From Clostridium cadaveris (GTDB lineage Bacteria; Bacillota; Clostridia; Clostridiales; Clostridiaceae), in the NCBI RefSeq assembly GCF_020911725.1, contig NZ_CP076620.1, positions 996,501 through 1,060,500 on the forward strand: a stretch of 64,000 nt of DNA, written 5' to 3'. Under the pieces are notes generated by a model. That model did no database searches. It saw only the letters and a list, made by a program, of their open reading frames with translations, and was not told where the DNA came from. Numbering within the stretch: the first letter of the stretch is position 1; each line of letters starts with the position of its first letter. Both the position numbers and the translations under genes were made by a program. Of the stretch, positions 16,072 through 23,307 are shown piece by piece.

Positions 16072-16635
16072 ATGTGGTATTATGTTAAAACGTTAGAATA
16101 TCCGATAAATTTAAAATCTAAAGACTTAAATATGGCTAAATTTCTTATGTCTCAGTATGGTGGTCCAGATGGAGAGTTAAGTGCAGCACTTAGATATCTA
16201 AATCAAAGATATACTATGCCAACAGGAAAATCAAAAGCTCTTTTAACAGATATAGGTACAGAAGAAATGGCTCATGTTGAAATGATTGCAACTATGATTT
16301 ATCAGTTGATGTCTAATGCATCTCTAGAAGAGTTAAAAGAAGCTAATTTAGGTGGACACTATACAGATCATGGGAGGGCACTATATTATTCGGATTCACA
16401 AGGAAATCCTTGGACTGCCACCTATATTCAGGCTAAGGGAGATGTAATAGCAGACCTTCATGAAAATATGGCTGCAGAACAAAAAGCTAGAGCAACCTAT
16501 GAATGGTTAATAAACCTAACAGAGGATAATGAGATAAAGGAAATTCTTGAATTTTTGAGAGAAAGGGAAATTGTTCACTTTCAAAGATTTGGAGAGGCAT
16601 TAATGGATGTACAAGATAATATGATTACCCATTAG
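16072..16635 (+). CDS. cotJC: Spore coat manganese-catalase-like protein CotJC
   Basis: The ATG at 16072 is chosen because AAGGAGGATAATTATAATT precedes it and the product then begins MWYYVKTLEYP, the usual CotJC start; a longer frame from 16,033 overlaps cotJB. The 187-residue protein keeps the di-metal ligands (GELSAALRYLNQRY, DIGTEEMAHVEM, MAAEQKARATYEWL, REREIVHFQRF). It is the third gene of the cotJ operon. The family is homologous to manganese catalase, and activity in the spore is known or proposed for some relatives. Confidence 0.9.
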   Translation: MWYYVKTLEYPINLKSKDLNMAKFLMSQYGGPDGELSAALRYLNQRYTMPTGKSKALLTDIGTEEMAHVEMIATMIYQLMSNASLEELKEANLGGHYTDHGRALYYSDSQGNPWTATYIQAKGDVIADLHENMAAEQKARATYEWLINLTEDNEIKEILEFLREREIVHFQRFGEALMDVQDNMITH

Positions 16636-16744
16636 TAAGTATAAGTAATTAACGCTTAAGTAAAAAACTAGCTATAAGATATTTAAAACTAAATTTTGTA
16701 ATTTTCAAAGAGAGAATAAATAAGTTAATATAAATTTAGAAAAA

Positions 16745-16841
16745 TAGTAGTGAAGTACGAATTTAAGATTATGACGAATATTTAAGAAAAGAATACCAAA
16801 ATTGTAGTTGATAAATAAATTAAAGAATATATAGAAAGTAA
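16745..16841 (+). pseudogene. Decayed copy of the 3' end of gene X
   Basis: The stretch aligns by eye with the 3' part of the gene at 11,649-12,020. Matching blocks include AAAATTGTAG.TGATAAAT and TATATAGAAAGTAAAGGTG, with two internal deletions and frame-breaking stops. Like the intact gene it runs straight into the palindrome. It marks the right edge of the coat-gene cargo block, and no product is expected. Confidence 0.7.
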
Positions 16842-16862
16842 AGGTGTCCCCTGGGGACACCT
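16842..16862. repeat. Palindrome copy 3
   Basis: Perfect ten-base arms AGGTGTCCCC and GGGGACACCT with a central T. It lies 5 bp after the 3' end of the leftward parB-like paralogue and directly after the decayed gene X copy, so it sits between convergent ends. Confidence 0.9.
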
Positions 16863-16867
16863 TTACT

Positions 16868-17437
16868 TTATTTGAGTTCAGTTATAAGTATTTTTAGAAT
16901 AGATAATGCATTATCAGTACTTTTAAGTTCGTCTGTGACATCATCTAAAAGTTTTATATTATTATTTTTCATCTTATCATACTGATCCATTATAGCAACT
17001 AAGCTAGATTTAGCATTCCTTAACTCTATTATAAGCTTGTAGTTATCTTTAAGTATTTGCCCATATTTACTATCAAGTTCTTTCTTTAATTCAATTCTTA
17101 ATTGAGCTTTAAGTTGTTTTATTTCTTCTTTGTTTTCATTTTTTACCTTTAAATTTTCATCGATTATAGTATGTTTATTTTTGATTTCAAATTCTGTATA
17201 ATCTTCTAATTCATTTAACCTATTATTTAAGTTTATAGTTTCTTGCTTATTTAATTCAACTTTCCTGTGAATTTGTTTATTATTAATTTCACAGTTTGGT
17301 TCATTGCAATGAAATCCATTTATATCATACCATACTGAATGTCGTGTGCTTTCTAGACAAATTAAATGTTCTAGTGTCCCATCTTTTTTTTTAATCTCGT
17401 GCAATGGCATATCCTGCTCATGTTTAAAATATTTCAT
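16868..17437 (-). CDS. Truncated ParB-like paralogue with new N-terminus
   Basis: The ATG at 17437 follows GGGGAGATATC. The C-terminal two thirds of this 189-residue protein are a close copy of the ParB coiled-coil tail (for example SSLVAIMDQYDKMKNNNIKL versus SSLVAIMKQYDKMKNNNINL in ParB). The ParB nuclease-like and helix-turn-helix domains are absent. The first 60 residues are unrelated and carry HLICLEST and GFHCNEPNCEIN, with three Cys and several His that might bind a metal. It could mix with ParB through the shared coiled coil and act as a modulator. That role is inference, and it may also be a fusion left by duplication. Confidence 0.6.
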   Translation of the reverse strand: MKYFKHEQDMPLHEIKKKDGTLEHLICLESTRHSVWYDINGFHCNEPNCEINNKQIHRKVELNKQETINLNNRLNELEDYTEFEIKNKHTIIDENLKVKNENKEEIKQLKAQLRIELKKELDSKYGQILKDNYKLIIELRNAKSSLVAIMDQYDKMKNNNIKLLDDVTDELKSTDNALSILKILITELK

Positions 17438-17692
17438 GATATCTCCCCACAGTTTAGCTATATTAAGTAGTTGAACAATTTTTACATATTGCAAAAATAT
17501 CATTATATTTAATATGCATTATATCATAATATTATCGTGTTTTTAATAATTTACATGATTTTAACTGTAATAAAGCTTGTTAATATTTGTTTTATAATCT
17601 AATGACTTAAGTTTTAGATATTATGAAAATAGCTGAAAAATCAAATTATATTACGGAAAATAGTTTTGTACTTTATAGATATGAGTGAAATA

Positions 17693-17713
17693 AGGTATCC
17701 CTAGGGGACACCT
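17693..17713. repeat. Palindrome copy 4
   Basis: AGGTATCCC and GGGGACACCT around TA, with one mismatch between the arms. It is 2 bp after the 3' end of parB. The 255 bp between this copy and the start of the paralogue hold no gene. Confidence 0.8.
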
Positions 17714-17715
17714 TA

Positions 17716-18915
17716 TTATTTGAGTTCGATTATAAGAATTTTTAGGATAGATGTTGCATTATTAGCACTCTTAAGTTCGTCTGTGATATCATCTAAAAGG
17801 TTTATATTATTATTTTTCATCTTATCATACTGCTTCATTATAGCAACTAAGCTAGATTTAGCATTTCTTAATTCTGTTATAAGCTTATAGTTTTCTTTAA
17901 GTTCTTCTGAATTATTGTCTTTAGTTTTAGCTTTGATTTCTTCTAGTTCTTTTTTATAGCGTTCTTTTTCATCTTTAGTTACTTTAGTTTCATTCTTAAT
18001 CTCTTCAATCATTTGTCTATATTTATTATCAAGTTCTTTCTTTAATTCGATTCTTAATTGACCTTCGAGTTGTTTTATTTCTTCTTCACTTCTTGAATTA
18101 TCTTTATCCAGTTTAGCTTTTAACTTTAAATTTTCATCAATTATAGATTGTTTACTTTTAGTTTCGGATTCTTTGTAATCTTCCAACTGCTTTAACTTAT
18201 TTTTTAAGTTTATTGCTTCTTGTTTATTTAATTCAACTTTATCATTTATGATATCTAAAATTACCTTTTGATTATCTTCACTTAAACTGGAAAATTCACT
18301 TGCATTAGCAATTGTTAGATTCCCATTTTCAAGTATTTCCTTTAATTCAGGAATAAGCTTGTTGTTTATACTCTCATATCTACTAACTTGTGTAGGAGAT
18401 AGCTTTAAATCATTAGCAATTAGATTCCTAACCTTTCCTGGTATATTCTCTCCATTAGCTTTTTTAGCTTTATATAGTTCAGTAAGCCTTTTCACTTGTT
18501 CAAGTTTTTCTAAATCTGTCAATTCCCTAGTTTGAGCATTAGCTTGAATTAAAATTATTTCAGCGTCAAGGTCATTAGCTTCAATGACTTTACAAGGAAC
18601 TAAAGCAAATAATTCATTCCCTTGTTCAACTAATTGTGTAAGTGCATTATATCTTCTTTCACCACTTATTAACTCATATTCCCCACTATCTAATTTTCTA
18701 ACTACTAAATTATGATTTAATCCATTCATTTTAATATCCTCGGCAAGTTCTTCAACATTAACTATCTCATAGAAGTTTTTTTCATTTCTTTTTATATTCT
18801 TAATGTCTATATATTCAACTTTAAAGTTATTCTTAGCTTCAAGTGTGCCAGCTTTTTCAGTGTTCTTACTAATTCCATTTAACATTCCACTACTTATAGA
18901 AAATTTCTTACTCAT
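17716..18915 (-). CDS. parB: ParB/Spo0J-family partition protein
   Basis: The 399-residue protein has the ParB N-terminal CTP-binding domain (about residues 33-130, with ELISGERRYNAL and GERR at 85-88), a central helix-turn-helix region (about 135-225, LIANDLKLSPTQVSRYESI) and an unusually long Lys/Glu coiled coil (about 230-360) before the conserved C-terminal helix. Usual ParB proteins have about 280-300 residues. With ParA it should partition the plasmid form of the element. The start is preceded by AGAAAGAAGGGTTTTAT, and the 65-bp leader is nearly identical to that of parA, including the palindrome. Confidence 0.85.
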   Translation of the reverse strand: MSKKFSISSGMLNGISKNTEKAGTLEAKNNFKVEYIDIKNIKRNEKNFYEIVNVEELAEDIKMNGLNHNLVVRKLDSGEYELISGERRYNALTQLVEQGNELFALVPCKVIEANDLDAEIILIQANAQTRELTDLEKLEQVKRLTELYKAKKANGENIPGKVRNLIANDLKLSPTQVSRYESINNKLIPELKEILENGNLTIANASEFSSLSEDNQKVILDIINDKVELNKQEAINLKNKLKQLEDYKESETKSKQSIIDENLKLKAKLDKDNSRSEEEIKQLEGQLRIELKKELDNKYRQMIEEIKNETKVTKDEKERYKKELEEIKAKTKDNNSEELKENYKLITELRNAKSSLVAIMKQYDKMKNNNINLLDDITDELKSANNATSILKILIIELK

Positions 18916-18960
18916 ATAAAACCCTTCTTTCTATTTAATCTTTTAATTATGTATTTGGTT

Positions 18961-18981
18961 AGGTGTCCCCGGGGGACACCT
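18961..18981. repeat. Palindrome copy 5, in the parB leader
   Basis: Perfect ten-base arms AGGTGTCCCC and GGGGACACCT with a central G. It lies 45 bp upstream of the parB start and 10 bp after the parA end. No T-run follows on the - strand, which argues against a simple terminator; a TACATAAT box that could be a -10 lies just downstream in the gene direction. Confidence 0.9.
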
Positions 18982-18991
18982 TCTTCAATTT

Positions 18992-19744
18992 CTAAAAAAC
19001 TTCTTTGCAAAGGTCTTTGTAATTGATACTTGCTCTAGCTTTTTTATTACTAAATACAACAGGACACTCTTCAAAGGTACTTTCAATTACTTTAACATTT
19101 TGCTTTATAGTAGTATTAAAAATTTTATCTCCTAGTAAAGATTTAAGTTCTTTTTTTATTAGCTTGTTTACTGTAGTGTCACTATCCATTGTTATGAAGC
19201 AACCCCTAAAGTTAAGACTAGGATTAAATTCATCTTTAATTTCTTCTATACTTTCAAGAAGATACTCAAGTCCATCTAAAGCGAACTTATCAATTTTAAG
19301 TGGAACAAAAACTTCATCACTTGCACACAGAGCATTTACAGTAATCATATTTAAACTTGGTGGTCAATCTATCAAGCAATAATCATATTCGCTCTCTATG
19401 AATTTTAAAGCTTTAGCAAGTCTATTTTGTTGACTTCTAGTATTATCAATAAGAATACTTCTTTCAGCAAAAGTTAAGTTTATATTTGCAGGAACTATAT
19501 CTATACTTTCAAAGTCAGTTTTTCTAATTACTTTATGCATATCTAAGTTTTTATCTAACAAGACATCTGATACTGATAAATCGTCCATGCTATAGGCTTT
19601 AAATAGCTTTGTAAGGTTACTTTGTGGGTCAATGTCTATCAATAATACTTTCTTATTTTGTTGGCTTAAACAAGCCCCTAGATTAGCTGTAGAAGTTGTT
19701 TTTGCTACTCCACCCTTTATGTTCATAATAGATACTTTTCTCAT
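18992..19744 (-). pseudogene. parA: ParA partition ATPase interrupted by one in-frame UGA
   Basis: Read through, this is a complete 250-codon ParA. Deviant Walker A KGGVAKTT is at residues 10-17 with IDIDPQSNLTKL after it, then LID-x-PPSLNMITVNALCA, then the C-terminal half. Codon 127 (19,366-19,364), the x in LIDxPPSLN, is TGA; ParA proteins commonly have Cys or Thr there. Everything else is in frame, so a one-base change from a Cys codon explains it. Selenocysteine is conceivable because this genome decodes UGA in grdA and grdB, but no good SECIS hairpin was seen downstream. An ATG at codon 133 could restart a C-terminal fragment. The start follows AGAAAGAAGGATTTTAT. Confidence 0.75.
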
Positions 19745-19784
19745 ATAAAATCCTTCTTTCTTTTTAATATTTTAGTTATGTATT

Positions 19785-19805
19785 GGGTGTCCCCGGGGGA
19801 CACCT
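19785..19805. repeat. Palindrome copy 6, in the parA leader
   Basis: GGTGTCCCC and GGGGACACC around one central G. It is 40 bp upstream of the parA start and 4 bp after the end of the next leftward gene. The following leader closely matches that of parB. No T-run follows on the - strand. Confidence 0.9.
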
Positions 19806-19809
19806 ATAT

Positions 19810-20028
19810 TTACTTCTTAAATATTTGTATGTATCTAACTTTTCGATAGATAAGTTTTCCTTTAAGTGATATTAAATCTTCATGCCCTTTAGATAAATAA
19901 ATAATATTGAAATTTTTAAGTTGGGGAATGTCTTTAATCTTTGAATTACCATAAAGGTCAACTCTAAGTTTAGATTTATCTGCTATTTTGTTATCAGTAG
20001 CAGATAGAAAAATTTTGTACTGGCACAT
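19810..20028 (-). CDS. Small hypothetical protein upstream of parA
   Basis: The ATG at 20028 follows AAGGAGTTGATAGTT; the in-frame TTG at 20037 is part of that site. The 72-residue basic product looks strand-rich and has no recognised family. It is the first gene of the leftward hyp-parA-parB series and the last gene of the element on the right. A link to partition is suggested only by position. Confidence 0.5.
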   Translation of the reverse strand: MCQYKIFLSATDNKIADKSKLRVDLYGNSKIKDIPQLKNFNIIYLSKGHEDLISLKGKLIYRKVRYIQIFKK

Positions 20029-20117
20029 AACTATCAACTCCTTATTTGAATTTTAAATAACCACCGTCGCTGTCACGTTTTGTTTTTTTGTTGAGCCTAG
20101 AATTACATATTGGAGTG

Positions 20118-20183
20118 AATTGTAAAGGAAAATGAAAGAAAAAAATTTGGAAACAAAATTTTTTATGGAATGGCTTTACAATT
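20118..20183. repeat. Inverted repeat near the right edge of the element
   Basis: AATTGTAAAG and CTTTACAATT are perfect ten-base arms enclosing an inner AAAAATTT/AAATTTTT pair. The gap 20,029-20,436 has no gene; this structure and the hairpin at 20,229 are its main contents. It could be an element end, an IS110 left-end structure or a regulatory site. Confidence 0.6.
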
Positions 20184-20228
20184 TTAACGGAAATATGTTA
20201 GGCTAGTGCTTCAAAAAAACAAACTAAG

Positions 20229-20248
20229 AGAAGTCCAGTAGGACTTCT
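20229..20248. terminator. Hairpin upstream of the IS110 transposase
   Basis: AGAAGTCC and GGACTTCT form a perfect stem with loop AGTA. No long T-run follows. It could stop transcription entering the insertion sequence. Confidence 0.5.
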
Positions 20249-20436
20249 TACCTATTTGGTATTTAGCAAACCTTAAAAATAATATATTTAACTTTGAATT
20301 CTTAAACTAATGAAAAGGTAAATAAATTCATTAATCTTAAATAATGGATAATTATTAAAATTAATAGAGATTTAATAGGAAAAATAAAGTAATATTCTTT
20401 TATAATCTTCTAAAATGAAAGGGGTGCAGCAGTAAA

Positions 20437-21801
20437 GTGGAAAAGGATAGGGAAGATAAAAAGATTTTTCTAGGAATAGACATAGGTAAAACTTTAAATT
20501 GGGTTTCATTTTTATCGTTATATTCAAAAGATGAGATAAGAAAAAGAATTAAAATAACTAATAATATCTATGGATTTTTAAAGCTTGAGAGCATATTAAA
20601 AGAACTTTTAAGAGAAGAAAAAATAACTAAAGAAGAAATTTTGATAGGAATAGAATCTACGGGGCATTATTGGATAAATTTTTATGAATTCTTTACAAAA
20701 AGGGATTATGAAGTTGTTATGGTTAAAAACAGAGTTGTAAAGCTGAAGAGAGAAGCTAAATATTCTCAAAAGGGGAAAAATGATTCTATTGATTGTCATT
20801 GTATAGGGCTAGTATTAAAGGATTGGGATTATTTCAATATACAAAAGACAGATAGAAACTTTTCAGCTTTAAAAAGATTAACCAGGAGCAAAGAAGATTA
20901 TACTAAAATTAAAGTTCAAAATAAAAATAGACTAGGGGCATGGATAGATGTAAATAATCCTATATATTTTATGATTTTCACTAAAATGGATTCAAAAACT
21001 GGACTTGCCATACTTAGAGAATATCCTTCACCTCATGATGTTGTCAATAAGGACATGGAAGAAATTAAAGGAATTCTTAAAAAGGACGGAAAGAATAAGG
21101 GAATAGATTTACGAATAATAAACGAGTATGTAATGTTATGCAAAGATTTATATAAAGATATTATAGTCCTTAATAATGGAGATAGAAGAGAGCTGGAGTG
21201 CTATTTAGATCAAGTGGCATCTATAGAAAAGCAATTAGAGCAACTAGATTTAGCAATACAAGAATTAGCAATGGAAACGATACCTGCATATGAAAAAATA
21301 ATAAAAATAAAAGGAATGGGTGATACTCAAATAGTAAATTTTCTTGCAGAAATAGGATTAATTGAAAATTTTCCTTCTGCAAGAGCATTACAAGCTTATT
21401 TTGGCTTAAGTATTAGAGCAGATATGTCAGGTAATATGGTTAAACAAAGCAGGATCACAAAGGCAGGAAATAGAGTTGGGAGAAAAATTCTATATAATAT
21501 AGCAATGATGTTAGTTAATCATAATAAAGATTGGAGAAAATTATATTGTTATTATAAATCTTATAATAGAAAAACCGCTAATTCTAACAATGAAATGCTA
21601 GTTGCTGTAGCTTGTAAACTTCTAAGAGTTCTTTACGGAATGTTGAAACATAATAAAGATTTTGATCCAGATGAATTGTTAAGACACTTTGATTTTAGAG
21701 ATTGCAATAAAGAAAAATTCATAAAGGAATATATAGGAGATAAGAAAAAATTAGCTATTCCCAAAGAAGAATTAGAGGCATTATTTAAAGAAAAGTATTG
21801 A
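20437..21801 (+). CDS. IS110-family transposase
   Basis: The 454-residue protein has the RuvC-like DEDD N-terminal domain (IFLGIDIGKTLNW, then ILIGIESTGHYW, then GKNDSIDCHCIGL) and the C-terminal Tnp_IS116/IS110/IS902 domain (IKIKGMGDTQIVNFLAEIG, LQAYFGLSIRADMSG, KQSRITKAGNRVGR) with its conserved Ser. IS110 recombinases insert through a bridge RNA made from the element's non-coding end. The start GTG follows AAAGGGGTGCAGC. There are about 400 bp before it and 790 bp after it without genes. The family has no long terminal repeats, so the ends of this copy were not fixed. It looks intact. Confidence 0.9.
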   Translation: MEKDREDKKIFLGIDIGKTLNWVSFLSLYSKDEIRKRIKITNNIYGFLKLESILKELLREEKITKEEILIGIESTGHYWINFYEFFTKRDYEVVMVKNRVVKLKREAKYSQKGKNDSIDCHCIGLVLKDWDYFNIQKTDRNFSALKRLTRSKEDYTKIKVQNKNRLGAWIDVNNPIYFMIFTKMDSKTGLAILREYPSPHDVVNKDMEEIKGILKKDGKNKGIDLRIINEYVMLCKDLYKDIIVLNNGDRRELECYLDQVASIEKQLEQLDLAIQELAMETIPAYEKIIKIKGMGDTQIVNFLAEIGLIENFPSARALQAYFGLSIRADMSGNMVKQSRITKAGNRVGRKILYNIAMMLVNHNKDWRKLYCYYKSYNRKTANSNNEMLVAVACKLLRVLYGMLKHNKDFDPDELLRHFDFRDCNKEKFIKEYIGDKKKLAIPKEELEALFKEKY

Positions 21802-22111
21802 AAAAGTAACGAAAAAGTATTGAAAAAAACTAATGGGAATTTAGTAATAGCAATGGTTTAGAGATATAAAAGTCATTCTAATAACAAATATATAATAAAT
21901 ATAATACTATATAAGAAAATAGATTGATAAAAATACATAGATTAAATATAATTAATAATGTAATGCAGATGGAATATATTACTCAGAACAAGATTCGGGA
22001 AAAAAGAATAAATCGCATTATGCCAGGACATTATGAGGAATAAGGGTTTTAGTGATACATATAGTTTGTATATACGGAAAATGGGAGTTTCTTAAATGTC
22101 TTAAAGAAGGA

Positions 22112-22255
22112 AAGATGTGTAAGCGTACATTATTAATTCATAGAAATTAATAAGGCTTTCACATCTTTTTAAAAAAGATGAAGTATGAAGGTCTGTTTGT
22201 CGTGGCTGAAAACCTAATAAAATCAAAGGTTTACAGGTATATCAACCATATAAAA
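22112..22255 (+). ncRNA. Candidate IS110 bridge RNA or other structured RNA
   Basis: The stretch 21,802-22,591 has no gene. In it AAGATGTG (22,112-22,119) pairs with CACATCTT (22,160-22,167). Inside, after unpaired strands of 10 and 6 bases, TTATTAATT pairs with AATTAATAA. Two more hairpins follow (CATCTT/AAGATG and AAACCT/AGGTTT). A stem with an asymmetric internal loop and a top stem is the form of the guide loops in IS110 bridge RNAs. The position after the transposase fits the IS1111-type arrangement. Ends and strand are guesses. Confidence 0.35.
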
Positions 22256-22396
22256 AATGGATTACTATGAAAAACTTAGGAAAATGCAGTTAATTTAAGA
22301 TAGATAAGAATAATCAAGGGAGGTAATATATAATAATATGGTTATATGATAATGGGCTAAATACATTGCATATACTAACTATTATAAACTGAATTT

Positions 22397-22432
22397 AACC
22401 TTCAGGTGGAGTATTAACTTCACCTGAAGGTT
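22397..22432. repeat. Strong hairpin 1 before the chromosomal genes
   Basis: AACCTTCAGGTG and CACCTGAAGGTT form a perfect twelve-base stem with a 12-base loop. T-rich sequence is absent directly after it. It may be a terminator or belong to the end of the IS110 element. Confidence 0.6.
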
Positions 22433-22439
22433 ATAAGTC

Positions 22440-22477
22440 TTTATGTAAGGAGTGTATATTGCTATCACTTACATAAA
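22440..22477. repeat. Strong hairpin 2 before the chromosomal genes
   Basis: TTTATGTAAG and CTTACATAAA form a perfect ten-base stem seven bases after hairpin 1. Two adjacent long stems in an otherwise empty AT-rich gap are unusual. Confidence 0.55.
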
Positions 22478-22591
22478 AAGAGATAGGATGTTACAATAGG
22501 TAACTATAATACAAAAATACTCATATATGATACTGACGTGATATAATAGAATAATGAAGATATGAAGGTTTATGATAGGAAGGTGAGCTTA

Positions 22592-23203
22592 ATGAAAGAA
22601 AATAGAATTAAAAAATTAGAGGTTCTAGCTGAAACAAAATTTCTGAGTTTGTTTGATGCTACTTATATAAATATAGGTGGAAGAGAAAAGCATTGGACTA
22701 TTGCTTCAAGAAAAAGCTATGATAAATTAAGAGAAAAATATTTTGGAGATGAGGAAGACTCTTTAGATGCAGTTGTAATAGCTGCATATCATGAGGAAAG
22801 CGGCAAATTAGTTCTTATAAGACAATTTAGAATACCTATAAATTCATATGTATACGAACTTCCAGCAGGACTTATAGACCCAAATGAAAATGAAGAAAGT
22901 ACTATAGGAAGGGAACTTAAAGAGGAAACAGGCTTAGAGCTTGTTAGTGTAAAACATAACTTAAGTCTAAAGAGAGGGTATATGTCTCCAGGAATGACAG
23001 ATGAATCAGCTTCACTTATATACTGTACATGCAAAGGAGAAATAACTAACAAATTCTTAGAAGAAGATGAAGATATATATGCATTTATGGTATCACCTAA
23101 GGAAGCGGAAGAACTACTAAAAAGCGGTGAAAAGATGGATATGAAATTATCTGTGATATTAAGGAGCTTTGCAATATTAGGAGAAAAGATGTTTATAGAA
23201 TAA
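22592..23203 (+). CDS. Nudix hydrolase, ADP-ribose pyrophosphatase type
   Basis: The ATG at 22592 is chosen because AGGAAGGTGAGCTTA precedes it. The 203-residue enzyme has the Nudix box in AGLIDPNENEEST then GRELKEETGL, and the upstream FRIPINSYVYELPAG that is characteristic of ADP-ribose pyrophosphatases. These cleave ADP-ribose to AMP and ribose 5-phosphate in the cytoplasm. It is the first chromosomal gene to the right of the IS110 region. A TATAAT at 22,542-22,547 could be its -10 box, without a clear -35. Confidence 0.85.
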   Translation: MKENRIKKLEVLAETKFLSLFDATYINIGGREKHWTIASRKSYDKLREKYFGDEEDSLDAVVIAAYHEESGKLVLIRQFRIPINSYVYELPAGLIDPNENEESTIGRELKEETGLELVSVKHNLSLKRGYMSPGMTDESASLIYCTCKGEITNKFLEEDEDIYAFMVSPKEAEELLKSGEKMDMKLSVILRSFAILGEKMFIE

Positions 23204-23307
23204 AGAAATAACTCTATGCATTCAATAGTTTCATTTTAAAGATTTAGAGCAAAAACTATGATAAATGTATAAGATTAAATATATGATTTTATGAGAGGAA
23301 GGCGTAA

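Larger units (their letters stand above)
1..20200. mobile_element. Integrated conjugative element, right-hand part
   Basis: A block of conjugation, relaxase, antirestriction and partition genes sits directly beside chromosomal housekeeping genes that begin at 22.6 kb. The left end, the integrase and the coupling protein are not in the window, so ICE and integrated plasmid cannot be told apart. The right edge is set only approximately, after the last leftward small gene (20,028) and a long inverted repeat (20,118-20,183). No attachment-site repeat was recognised. Six copies of one palindrome occur in this block and none was noticed outside it. Confidence 0.65.

Noticed and set aside
18992-19348. 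C-terminal ParA half as an independent gene
   Set aside because: It is in frame with the N-terminal half and separated by one UGA only; no good ribosome site precedes its ATG. Re-initiation remains possible.
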